Positions 33,488-41,857 of a stretch of DNA of 64,000 bases are shown piece by piece. Below the pieces are notes generated by a model. The model was not told where the DNA came from. It worked only from the letters and a program-made list of their open reading frames with translations, and searched no databases. The translations under genes and the position numbers were made by a program. Every line of letters starts with the position of its first letter. Position 1 is the first letter of the stretch. This stretch comes from Desulfobacula sp. (GTDB lineage: Bacteria > Desulfobacterota > Desulfobacteria > Desulfobacterales > Desulfobacteraceae): contig JAMPXP010000009.1 in NCBI GenBank assembly GCA_023701135.1, forward strand, positions 62,001 to 126,000, in the 5' to 3' direction.

Positions 33488-35413
33488 ATGCTTTCAAACC
33501 TCTTCAGCCCCATCCGGATCGGAAACAGGGTTGCGAAAAACCGGCTTCTCATGTCGGCCATGAGCATTAATTTCGGTGTGGACGAAAACTGCTGCGTCAC
33601 GGATCAGCTTGTGGAATATTTCGTGGAGCGGGCCAAGGGCGGAGTGGGCATGATGCTGGTGGGCGGCGGCAGCGTCCACCCCGGCGGCCAGGAACTGCCG
33701 GATCTTCCCCAGATGTACACGGATGCCTGCATCCCGGCCTTGAGAGATATGGTTCAACGGGTTAAGCAATATGATCTCCTGTTCGGGGTCCAGCTCATGC
33801 ACGGGGGCCGCCAGTCCTATCTGCCCCAAAAAGTGGCCCCTTCCGCCATCCCGGCCCCGGCCGTGGTGAAGGGAGAGGTCCGGGCCCTTGAAATCCCGGA
33901 GATAAAAGAACTGGTCTCCTGTTTCGGAGATTCGGCCCGGCGATGCCGGGAAGCCGGGTTTGATTGTGTGGAATTGCACGGGGCCCACGGCTACCTGATC
34001 AACCAGTTTTTAGCGCCCAATTCCAATATCCGGACCGATGAATACGGCGGGTCCTTTGAAAACCGGTCCCGGTTTTTGTTTGAAATTATTGACGATATCC
34101 AGGCAAAAACCGGCAGGGATTTTCCCGTCGGCATCCGCATCAATGGAAAGGATTATATTGAAAACGGCTGGGAACTCAAAGACACGGTAAGACTTGCTCC
34201 CCTGCTGGAAAAGGCGGGGGCCGCCTATCTGCATGTGTCCGGCGGGGTGTACGGGTCCACGGAGCTGACCATCCCGTCCATGTATACGCCCCACGGGTGT
34301 TTTGTCCATTTGGCCGAAGAAGTCAAAAAGCATGTGCGGATTCCCGTGATCACCGTGGGCCGGATCAAATATCCGGAACATGCCGAAGCCATTATCCGGG
34401 AAGGCAAGGCCGATATGGTGGCCTTTGGCCGATCTTTTCTGGCAGACCCCTATTACCCCGAAAAAGCCGAAAAAGGTGAATTCGATAAAATCCGTCCCTG
34501 CATCGGGTGTTGTCTCGGGTGTATCCATGCCGTGCTGGCCAAGGAGCCGGGGTCCTGCGTGGTGAACCCGGATGTGGGAAGGGAATATAAGCTCAAAGAT
34601 GAAAAACCGCCGGCTCAAATTCAACGGATTCTGATCGCAGGCGCAGGCCCGGCCGGGCTGGCCGCAGCAAGACAATTTGCGCTCAAGGGCCACAGGGTGA
34701 TGGTCTGTGAACAAAAGGAGGCCCCCGGTGGACTCCTGACCCTGGCCGCCAAGGCCCCGGGCCGGGGAGAACTCAATGATATCCTGGATTTTTTCAGAAA
34801 AGAAATAAGCGCCCTGGGGGTTGAAACCCGGTATAACACAGGGCTTACCCTTGACCTGATCCATGAGGTGAACCCGGACCACGTGATCCTGGCTACGGGG
34901 TCCATGCCGGACATGCCCGTGATCAAAGGGCTTTTCCAGTCAAAGATGAACCTGGTCACCTCTGTGGATGTCCTGGCCGGCAGGGAACATATGGGGGAAA
35001 ACATTATTGTCCTGGGCGGCGGCATGACGGGTCTCATCACGGCGGATTTCCTGGCGGACCAGGGGAAAAAGGTGGTGGTGCTGAACCGGAAAAAAAGCTT
35101 TGCCGAGGAAATGTCCAGCAATGACCGCTATTATCTGAGGGAGCGCCTTAAAAAAGAAAAGGTCCTCCTGTATAAAAATGTATCCATCCGGCAGTTCACC
35201 GATGACGGGGTGGTTTTTAAAGCCAATGATGAAGAGATGACCCTGACGGGCTTTGATGCGGTGGTCATTTCTGAAAAACACAGCTCCATCCGGGATGCCA
35301 GGGATCTGGAAAAAAAGGCCCGGGCCGAATTTCATCTTATCGGCGATGCCAGGTCGCCGCGGCACCTGATGTATTGCATCAGCGAAGCCGAGGAAATCGC
35401 CAAATCCGTTTAA
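33488..35413 (+). CDS. FadH-like NADH:flavin oxidoreductase with 4Fe-4S cluster
   Basis: This 641-residue enzyme is of the 2,4-dienoyl-CoA reductase/old yellow enzyme family. The N-terminal TIM barrel binds FMN (VELHGAHGYLINQFLAP, then NIRTDEYGGSFENR). The 4Fe-4S cysteines are C338, C341, C345 and C357 in exact C-x2-C-x3-C-x11-C spacing. A FAD domain (ILIAGAGPAGLAAARQ) and a second dinucleotide fold (IIVLGGGMTGLITADF) follow. I use the ATG at 33488, behind AAGGAAGGA; an upstream ATG at 33452 lacks a ribosome site. It would reduce enoyl or enone substrates with NAD(P)H. It may act with the FMN oxidoreductase encoded next. Confidence 0.93.
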   Translation: MLSNLFSPIRIGNRVAKNRLLMSAMSINFGVDENCCVTDQLVEYFVERAKGGVGMMLVGGGSVHPGGQELPDLPQMYTDACIPALRDMVQRVKQYDLLFGVQLMHGGRQSYLPQKVAPSAIPAPAVVKGEVRALEIPEIKELVSCFGDSARRCREAGFDCVELHGAHGYLINQFLAPNSNIRTDEYGGSFENRSRFLFEIIDDIQAKTGRDFPVGIRINGKDYIENGWELKDTVRLAPLLEKAGAAYLHVSGGVYGSTELTIPSMYTPHGCFVHLAEEVKKHVRIPVITVGRIKYPEHAEAIIREGKADMVAFGRSFLADPYYPEKAEKGEFDKIRPCIGCCLGCIHAVLAKEPGSCVVNPDVGREYKLKDEKPPAQIQRILIAGAGPAGLAAARQFALKGHRVMVCEQKEAPGGLLTLAAKAPGRGELNDILDFFRKEISALGVETRYNTGLTLDLIHEVNPDHVILATGSMPDMPVIKGLFQSKMNLVTSVDVLAGREHMGENIIVLGGGMTGLITADFLADQGKKVVVLNRKKSFAEEMSSNDRYYLRERLKKEKVLLYKNVSIRQFTDDGVVFKANDEEMTLTGFDAVVISEKHSSIRDARDLEKKARAEFHLIGDARSPRHLMYCISEAEEIAKSV

Positions 35414-35438
35414 TATTCAAGCGTAGAAAGGCAAGGGA

Positions 35439-36455
35439 ATGAAAGAGATATATGAAAATGCAAGAAAATTAATGAAGGGCTATTGCCGGGTCTGCAAAGT
35501 CTGCGACGGCTTTGCCTGCGCCGGGGAAGTCCCCGGCATGGGAGGCCTTGGGACCGCCTCTTCCTTTAAGGCCAATGTCTCGGCTTTAAAAGAAATCCGG
35601 TTCAATATGCGATTGATCCATGATGTCACCGAACCGGACACCTCGGTTTCCATCCTCGAGAAGAGGCTTTCCCTGCCCATCCTGGCCGCCCCCATCGGCG
35701 GGGTGTCCTTTAATATGGGAGGGGGAGTTTCCGAGGAAGACTATATCCGGTCCATCATTTTCGGATGCCGGGAAAAGGGAATCATGGGATGCACCGGGGA
35801 CGGGGTCCCGGATTTCATCCATGAGACGGCCCTGGCCGTCATCCGGCAGGCCGGCGGCCACGGCATCCCCTTTATCAAGCCCTGGGCCGACCGGGAATGG
35901 TTTGAAAAACTTGAAAAAGTAAAACACAGCAAGGCTGAAATCATGGGTATGGATATTGATGCGGCAGGCCTCATCACCCTCAAAAAGATGGGACGGCCAG
36001 TGACGCCCAAGACCGTTGACATGCTGGCCCGGATCATCCGGCAGGCGGGCGGAAAATTCATCTTAAAAGGCGTCATGACCGTTGAAGACGCAAAGCTGGC
36101 CGTGGAGGCCGGCGCCCATGCCCTTGTGGTATCCAATCACGGCGGCCGGGTCTTGGAGGACACCCCGGCCGTCGCCGCCGTCCTGACGGACATCAGCGCT
36201 GCGGTAAAGGGCAGGATCACCATCCTGGCCGACGGGGGAGTCAGAACCGGCGGGGATGTCTTAAAACTCCTGGCCCTGGGGGCCGATGCCGTCATGATCG
36301 GGCGTCCCTTCAGCGTGGCTGCCGTGGGTGGCCTTCAAAAAGGGGTGGCGCTTTATATCGATAAGATCCGGACGGAACTTGAACAGGCCATGGTGCTGAC
36401 CGGCGTCCCCTCTGTGACTGCTGTTTCAGGGGCCATCCTGCACCATCATCCATAA
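35439..36455 (+). CDS. FMN-dependent alpha-hydroxy acid oxidase-family protein with N-terminal Cys cluster
   Basis: This 338-residue TIM-barrel enzyme has the family's SNHGGRVLEDTPA motif with the active-site His, the catalytic-site Lys in KFILKGVMTVEDA, and phosphate-binding ILADGGVRTGGDVLKLLALGADAVMIGRP. The N-terminus carries CRVCKVCDGFAC (C16-C27 region), which could bind an iron-sulfur cluster and is absent from lactate oxidase and glycolate oxidase. AAGGCAAGGGA precedes the ATG. It lies 25 bases after the FadH-like gene, likely in one operon. The substrate is unknown; it could be an alpha-hydroxy acid or an isoprenoid-like compound. Confidence 0.87.
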   Translation: MKEIYENARKLMKGYCRVCKVCDGFACAGEVPGMGGLGTASSFKANVSALKEIRFNMRLIHDVTEPDTSVSILEKRLSLPILAAPIGGVSFNMGGGVSEEDYIRSIIFGCREKGIMGCTGDGVPDFIHETALAVIRQAGGHGIPFIKPWADREWFEKLEKVKHSKAEIMGMDIDAAGLITLKKMGRPVTPKTVDMLARIIRQAGGKFILKGVMTVEDAKLAVEAGAHALVVSNHGGRVLEDTPAVAAVLTDISAAVKGRITILADGGVRTGGDVLKLLALGADAVMIGRPFSVAAVGGLQKGVALYIDKIRTELEQAMVLTGVPSVTAVSGAILHHHP

Positions 36456-36480
36456 GCGGTTGGAACGGAAAAAGAAGGAT

Positions 36481-37185
36481 ATGGAACCCAAACCCACATA
36501 TGAAGACCTTGAATTTCATATTCAGGAATTAAAAAACGAGCTTTTACGGATCAAGGCCTCCGAAGAAAGACTGAGGCTGGCCATTGATGCGGTCAATGAC
36601 GGGGTTTTTGATTTTGATATGAAACGGAATGAAGTCTATTTCAGCCCCCGGTATTATACCATGCTGGGCTATGATCCCTATGAACTGCCCGCGGGCCGGG
36701 AAACCTGGAAAAGTTTGCTGCACCCGGAAGACAGGGAAAAAGCCGTGGCCTTTGTGGATGAGCAGATCCGCCGGAAACAAAGCTGGTCCCTGGAATTTAG
36801 GCTCAGGACCAAGGATGGAAAATACAGATGGATCCATTCCCGGGGCCGGGTGTCGGAATGGGATGAAAACGGGAACCCCATCCGGCGCACCGGAATCCAT
36901 AACGATGTGACCGAGCGCAAAGAAGCGGAATTTGAAAGGGAGGAACTCATCCAGCAGCTCAATGAGGCCCTGAAAGATGTGAAAACCCTTGGCGGACTCA
37001 TCCCCATATGTTCAAGCTGTAAGAAAATCAGGGATGACAAAGGATACTGGAACCAGTTGGAAAGCTATTTTGAACGGCATTCCACAGCCTTGTTCAGCCA
37101 TAGCCTGTGTCCCAACTGCATGGATGAGATCTATGGAAAAGATGACTGGTATATTGAGTTGAAAGAGAAAAAAAACAAGGAATGA
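36481..37185 (+). CDS. PAS-domain protein with a C-terminal Cys-rich module
   Basis: This 234-residue protein has a PAS/PAC domain (about 30-155, with the PAC end RRTGIHNDVTERKEAE). A short coiled coil follows, then a C-terminal module: LGGLIPICSSCKKIRDDKGYW and SHSLCPNCMDEIYG. This CxxC...CxxC module recurs at the ends of sensor proteins in deltaproteobacteria and looks like a zinc-binding knuckle. There is no kinase, cyclase or regulator output domain. I use the ATG at 36481; a TTG at 36460 also keeps the frame. It is 25 bases from the flavoenzyme gene and 6 bases from the PHP gene. Confidence 0.83.
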   Translation: MEPKPTYEDLEFHIQELKNELLRIKASEERLRLAIDAVNDGVFDFDMKRNEVYFSPRYYTMLGYDPYELPAGRETWKSLLHPEDREKAVAFVDEQIRRKQSWSLEFRLRTKDGKYRWIHSRGRVSEWDENGNPIRRTGIHNDVTERKEAEFEREELIQQLNEALKDVKTLGGLIPICSSCKKIRDDKGYWNQLESYFERHSTALFSHSLCPNCMDEIYGKDDWYIELKEKKNKE

Positions 37186-37191
37186 CAGGCC

Positions 37192-37803
37192 ATGGTCATG
37201 AAAATCGATCTTCACTGCCATACAAAATATTCTCTGGACAATGTGTTCGACCCCGTCCAATTGATCCGGGAAGCATATGAAAAGGGGCTTAACGGGGTCT
37301 GCATCACCGATCATTTCAGTGTTGAGGCTTCCAGGCCCGTGGATAAGATCAAAAAACCCGAGGGCTTTCTGATCTTCCGAGGAGTTGAAATTTCCACAAC
37401 CATCGGTCATATGCTAGTCTTCGGGCTTAGGGATGATGCCTGGAACATCTGGGACCGTGATTTTTACCTGGATACCCGTTCAGTTGTGGCCTCGGTCAGG
37501 AGCAGGGGTGGGATCTGTGTTCCGGCCCATCCCTACAGGCCGGTGGAGTCCATGGCCGACCTGGCCTTTGACCGGTCCCTCTTTGATGCCGTTGAAGCCG
37601 TGAACGGGGGCAATCTGCCGGAATGGAATGAAAGAGCGGCTGAAAAAGCCGGGATTATTGGAATGCCATGCATCGGCGGCAGCGACTGCCATGGCCCCGG
37701 CAAGGTGGGCAGGGCCTATACCGTATTTGATAACCCGGTTACCACCCTGGCCGATCTTGTGGAAGAGATCCGGCAGGGCCGGTGCCGGCCGGAAAAACCC
37801 TGA
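37192..37803 (+). CDS. PHP-domain metal-dependent phosphoesterase
   Basis: This 203-residue PHP-fold protein has metal-binding motifs DLHCHTKYS, ITDHF, GVEIS, VPAHPYR and GGSDCHGP. Members hydrolyse nucleotide, phosphate ester or other small phosphorylated substrates using two or three metal ions. Start codons at 37192 and 37198 are both plausible. It is the last gene of the plus-strand run that begins with the FadH-like gene. The substrate is unknown. Confidence 0.9.
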   Translation: MVMKIDLHCHTKYSLDNVFDPVQLIREAYEKGLNGVCITDHFSVEASRPVDKIKKPEGFLIFRGVEISTTIGHMLVFGLRDDAWNIWDRDFYLDTRSVVASVRSRGGICVPAHPYRPVESMADLAFDRSLFDAVEAVNGGNLPEWNERAAEKAGIIGMPCIGGSDCHGPGKVGRAYTVFDNPVTTLADLVEEIRQGRCRPEKP

Positions 37804-37844
37804 CGGGTTCCCACAAATCTAAGGCAGGGTGACCTTGATCCTTT

Positions 37845-38954
37845 TTATCCGAATGAATCAGCCGTTTCCTTTAATTTTGAAATTCCCAATTCAAGGGCTT
37901 CAGGGTCCAGGGCCGGAAAAGTGAGTCGGATAAAAAGCCCTTTGTTTTTAAAATCAGCCCTAAAGTCCGGTGCCACTGCATCCCAGGCCGGGGCAATGCT
38001 GACCCCCTTTTCCCGGGCCGATGCCACAAAAGCGGTTTCATTTTCCTTTCCAACACGGGGAAAGGTCAGCACTGCAAAAAATCCGCCCGTGACGGTCTGG
38101 GGAGAAGTCTCCGGGAAATGGGTCTTCAGCGCATGATTCAAGGCCTCCATCCTCGGCCGGTAAAGTCCGGTCAGATAATGAAGATATTCATCATACCGCC
38201 CGGACTGGATAAAGTCCGCAATAAGCCCCTGGGTCGGCAGGTTGGGGTTGATCCTGGTATTGGCGATCACCTGGGTGAAATGATTCACGTAAGCCGCCGG
38301 AACAATAATATAGCCGCATTTGGTTCCCGGAGAAATGGTCTTTGTAAAAGAACTGGCAAGGACCGGCCCCCAGTCTGATATCTCTATTCCGTCATTGGCC
38401 TTGCCGTCATAGCGCAGGCTCTGATAGCATACATCCCAGAGGCAGACCACTCCGTTTTCCCGGCAGATCTCTTCCACTGCCTTTCGATTGTCTCTTGAAT
38501 AGGTGATCCCGAAGGGGTTCTGGTGAAAGGGGATGCCGTAAAAAACAGCCGGATTCATCCTGGTGACGATTTCCTTAAACCGGTCCAGATCCACGCCGTC
38601 ACAGGTCAGGGGTACTCCGGCAAGCCTGTGCCCGTAGCGCAGAGCATCCAGAAGGACCCGGTCATAGGAGGCCTCTTCCACCAGGATCAGGCTTTGTTTG
38701 GGAAGGGATTTAAAAAACAGGGAAATGACTTCGAGCCCGCCGTTGCCGGCCACTACCCGTTCTGCATCCACGCCGTGGAGGCTGCCGATGATCTCTCGCA
38801 AAGGTTTAAACCCGGTAAAATGCCCATATTGAAGCACCTCTGTCCCGTATTTGAGCACAGCAGTTTCATATCCTTTTGAAACCGCCGGCACGATCTTTTC
38901 CAAGGCTTCCCGGGCAGGAACCCCCCGAAGAAAATTGACGGATTGTTTGTTCAT
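37845..38954 (-). CDS. PLP-dependent class I/II aminotransferase
   Basis: This 369-residue enzyme has the PLP lysine in LASSFTKTISPGTKCGYI. It also has the aspartate in CLWDVCYQSLRYDG and the GNGGLEVISLFFKSL segment. The arrangement is like the aminotransferase group that includes 2-aminoadipate transaminase and the catalytic half of MocR proteins, but there is no GntR domain. The substrate is not determined. Neighbouring amtB suggests nitrogen metabolism, though the two are separated by a hairpin. Confidence 0.92.
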   Translation of the reverse strand: MNKQSVNFLRGVPAREALEKIVPAVSKGYETAVLKYGTEVLQYGHFTGFKPLREIIGSLHGVDAERVVAGNGGLEVISLFFKSLPKQSLILVEEASYDRVLLDALRYGHRLAGVPLTCDGVDLDRFKEIVTRMNPAVFYGIPFHQNPFGITYSRDNRKAVEEICRENGVVCLWDVCYQSLRYDGKANDGIEISDWGPVLASSFTKTISPGTKCGYIIVPAAYVNHFTQVIANTRINPNLPTQGLIADFIQSGRYDEYLHYLTGLYRPRMEALNHALKTHFPETSPQTVTGGFFAVLTFPRVGKENETAFVASAREKGVSIAPAWDAVAPDFRADFKNKGLFIRLTFPALDPEALELGISKLKETADSFG

Positions 38955-39057
38955 TTCTCTGTCCTTATTTTTACTTTTAATATAGCATTCCAGGCTTTCT
39001 ATCCCAGGATGAAAAAGGAAGTCAAGAGAAGAGTGCTTGTATGGAAGGCATGAAATG

Positions 39058-39099
39058 ACCCTTTCCCCGGCACAGACTGATATGGGCCGGGGAAAGGGT
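39058..39099. terminator. Hairpin terminator between amtB and the aminotransferase
   Basis: A perfect 14-bp stem, ACCCTTTCCCCGGC paired with GCCGGGGAAAGGGT, has a 14-base loop. The T-run (TTTT) is on the plus strand. For minus-strand amtB, which ends at 39128, the hairpin lies downstream of the stop and so probably terminates it, without a strong U tract. Confidence 0.65.
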
Positions 39100-39127
39100 T
39101 TTCCAAAAAACTTTTACTGGAAAATTT

Positions 39128-40423
39128 TTATTCTATTTCAAAGGCCCGTTCGCCGTGGAGGGCGTTATCCAGACCGGCCAGCTCATCCTCTTTTTCGACC
39201 CGGATGCCGTTGGTTATGACTTTGGTGATAAAAACAATAATGAGGGTTGCAATGGCACTGAAGGCAATGGTGCCGATGATGGACAGAAACTGAATCCAGA
39301 CCTGTCCGGGATTGCCGTAAAACAAGCCTGCTGCCCCTTCGGTCACGGATGGCGAAGCAAAAAGCCCGGTGGCAATGGCTCCCCACATACCGCACAGGCC
39401 ATGGATACCAAAGGCATCGAGAGAATCATCATATCCTATTTTGCGTTTGATCACAGCAACTCCGAAAAAGCCGATGACGCCGGAAATGGCGCCAATGGCC
39501 AGGGCTCCGGGTAAGGTGACGAATCCTGCGGCCGGGGTGATGCCCACAAGCCCGGCAATGGTCCCGGATGCGAGCCCGAGGAGGGTGGGTTTTTTGCTGT
39601 ATTTCCATTCAACAAAAAGCCAGGAAAGGCCGCTGACAGCCGCAGCCGTATTGGTCACCATGAAGGCGGAGGCGGCAATCCCGTTTGCAGCAAGGGCGCT
39701 TCCGGCATTGAACCCGAACCAGCCGAACCATAAAAGCCCTGCACCCAGGGCCGTAAATGCGACGCTGGAAGGGATCATGGGCTCTTTTCCATACCCCTGC
39801 CGTTTCCCGAGAATCAGGGTCAGGACAAGGCCGCTGATACCCGCATTGATATGGACCACATTTCCGCCGGCAAAATCAAGGGCCCCCATTTTAAACATCC
39901 ATCCGCCGCCCCAGGCCCAGTTGCATACCGGGGCATAGACAAAGGTGACCCAGAGAATGGTGAATACGATCCAGGCGGAGAACTTCATCCGGTCCACCAC
40001 GGCTCCGAGGATAAGGGCCACGCTGATGCAGGCAAAGGTCATCTGGAACAAGGCAAAAATGAGGGTGGGGATGGTTCCGGTCATGGACCGGATATCAATC
40101 CCGTTCAAAAAGAGATGGCTCAGATTTCCGATGAGAAGGCTCGGGCTCTCGCCAAAGGCCAGGGAATATCCCCAACCCACCCAGACGATGCTGGCCAGGC
40201 AGTAAGCCACCAGGGTCATGGCAAAGGTGTTCAGGATATTTTTGTACCGGGACATGCCCCCGTAGAACAGGGCCAGACCCGCCGGGGTCATCATCATGAC
40301 CAGGGCCGTCGACATGGTTACCCAGGCCGTGTCCCCGGAATCAATAGCCCCATCTGCGGCAAATGCACAGGCAGTGGTCGAAAATATAAAGGAAAATAAG
40401 ATGAGTGTTTTTTTGATCAGCAT
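39128..40423 (-). CDS. amtB: Ammonium transporter AmtB
   Basis: This 431-residue protein has an N-terminal signal peptide (about 1-22, STTACAFA), as in E. coli AmtB, then eleven predicted membrane helices. Family motifs include FYGGMSRYKN, the first pore His in VVHINAGISGLV and the second in FGIHGLCGMWG. It conducts ammonia/ammonium across the inner membrane. In most bacteria a glnK gene is next to it to plug the channel; none is seen here. The gene is preceded by a sigma-54-type promoter, as expected for nitrogen limitation control. The ATG has AAAGGA upstream. Confidence 0.97.
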   Translation of the reverse strand: MLIKKTLILFSFIFSTTACAFAADGAIDSGDTAWVTMSTALVMMMTPAGLALFYGGMSRYKNILNTFAMTLVAYCLASIVWVGWGYSLAFGESPSLLIGNLSHLFLNGIDIRSMTGTIPTLIFALFQMTFACISVALILGAVVDRMKFSAWIVFTILWVTFVYAPVCNWAWGGGWMFKMGALDFAGGNVVHINAGISGLVLTLILGKRQGYGKEPMIPSSVAFTALGAGLLWFGWFGFNAGSALAANGIAASAFMVTNTAAAVSGLSWLFVEWKYSKKPTLLGLASGTIAGLVGITPAAGFVTLPGALAIGAISGVIGFFGVAVIKRKIGYDDSLDAFGIHGLCGMWGAIATGLFASPSVTEGAAGLFYGNPGQVWIQFLSIIGTIAFSAIATLIIVFITKVITNGIRVEKEDELAGLDNALHGERAFEIE

Positions 40424-40471
40424 GGCGTATGTCCTTTGCGGTTTAAAGGGTTATGGTTTGACATCCCAAAC

Positions 40472-40487
40472 AGCAAGAGACATGCCA
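40472..40487 (-). promoter_or_regulatory. Sigma-54 promoter of amtB
   Basis: The minus strand reads TGGCATGTCTCTTGCT. It differs from the TGGCACG-N4-TTGCT consensus at one base and keeps the invariant GG and GC at the right distance. It lies about 49 bases before the amtB ATG. Confidence 0.8.
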
Positions 40488-40742
40488 GATAGGAAGGTAC
40501 TCCTTTGTTTCCATATAACTATTTGAAAATAGAAAGCAAATTAATGGCATGGGGGATATGGTCGCGTAAAATCTATTGTTAAAAATTGATATAATTCAAA
40601 TTTGTATTTTTATATAAAAAATTTATAGACAAAAATGTTGTAAAATATTTAGATCCAATAATATTTTTCGAACATATGGTTTGAATAGGGTATTAAGAAA
40701 GGGGGTTGTGGAAATAACAATTTTGTAGAAAAAAGAGCAGGG
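40488..40742. other. AT-rich intergenic region upstream of amtB
   Basis: This stretch between amtB and the GGDEF gene is very AT-rich, with several A/T runs and no coding frame of note. It would hold enhancer sites for an NtrC-type activator of amtB, but I could not find a clear palindrome matching the known NtrC consensus. Confidence 0.6.
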
Positions 40743-41660
40743 TTAAACACCGATGGCATTTTTGCCCTTGTTTTTGACTTCAAACATCAGGGTGTCGGCT
40801 TTGGCCAAAAGTTTGGGCAGATCTTCACTATCTTCCGGGAAGGTGGAGATACCGTAACTGGCTCTGAGATTCACCTTAACCCCGTTGACATTAAGATAGG
40901 AGGTCAGGGCCATACGGTCTTGGATTTTTTTCGATGTTTGGATGGCCGTTTTTTTATCAAAATCAGGCAGGATGATGACAAATTCATCCCCGCCATAGGC
41001 AACGCCATAGGCGGGTTCCCGGATGGCGGCCCTTATGGTGGCGGCCACTTCCTTGAGGGCCTGGCTGCCGTTGAGGTGGCCATAGGTGTCCACCACTGTC
41101 TTGAAATTGTCCATGTCCATAAAGATGATGGAAAATGTTTTATTCCGGTCTTTGATACGGTTTTTTAAATCCTGGTACATGAACCGGATATTATAGAGCC
41201 CGGTCAGGTCGTCATGCATGGCCAGGTATTTCAGTTCCTCGTTTTTCTGGGAAAGCTGGAGGATGAGCTGGGATTTGTCCCGGTTCAGAAAAAACTGGGC
41301 CACGGCATCGTTCAGAGTTTTGATCAAAGACTCCCTGTTGATGGGCTTTTCAATATATCTGAAAATGTCCGTATTATTGATGCAGTGAATGATTTTAATC
41401 AGGTTCTTTTCTTCACAGAACGCCAGCCGGATAATATGGGGAAACTGCTTTCTGATCAACTGCAGCAGGGCCAGTCCGTCCATATTGTCAATCCTGAGAT
41501 CGCAGACAATGACGTGGACATCCTGGGTGGACAGGGTTTGCAGGGCGTCCCTGGCATTATTGACAAAGGCTTTCTGAAACCTTTCTTCCTGCAGCAGGAA
41601 TTCAATCCGGCTCAATATGGTTTCATGGTGGTCAACAAATAGAATTCTGATATCGTTCAT
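40743..41660 (-). CDS. Response regulator with GGDEF domain (diguanylate cyclase)
   Basis: This 305-residue protein has an N-terminal receiver (phosphoacceptor in HVIVCDLRIDNMDG, conserved Lys in YIEKPINRES). A coiled-coil linker leads to a C-terminal GGDEF domain with the motif intact (AYGGDEFVIIL). There is no RxxD inhibitory site at the usual place, so product feedback may be absent. It makes cyclic di-GMP when phosphorylated. I use the ATG at 41660, six bases after GAGG. Confidence 0.93.
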   Translation of the reverse strand: MNDIRILFVDHHETILSRIEFLLQEERFQKAFVNNARDALQTLSTQDVHVIVCDLRIDNMDGLALLQLIRKQFPHIIRLAFCEEKNLIKIIHCINNTDIFRYIEKPINRESLIKTLNDAVAQFFLNRDKSQLILQLSQKNEELKYLAMHDDLTGLYNIRFMYQDLKNRIKDRNKTFSIIFMDMDNFKTVVDTYGHLNGSQALKEVAATIRAAIREPAYGVAYGGDEFVIILPDFDKKTAIQTSKKIQDRMALTSYLNVNGVKVNLRASYGISTFPEDSEDLPKLLAKADTLMFEVKNKGKNAIGV

Positions 41661-41790
41661 GCGCATCCTCAAATTGAACAGGGTTGTTCGTATTGTCTAT
41701 CGCTGTCGGCTTTTTCTGTCAAGAAATGAATGATCCGGTTTTGCTTTTGCCGGGCAATGGGAAAGCAGCTTTTGAAAGCCCACGGTTGCA

Positions 41791-41819
41791 TCGACAGGGG
41801 TGGGAAAACATGCTATATA
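41791..41819 (+). promoter_or_regulatory. Candidate sigma-70 promoter of the KamA-family gene
   Basis: TCGACA (41791-41796) and TATATA (41814-41819) are separated by 17 bases, 38 bases upstream of the ATG at 41858. Confidence 0.45.
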
Positions 41820-41857
41820 GAATAAAAATGGATAAATGCACAAAGGAGGTATTGATT

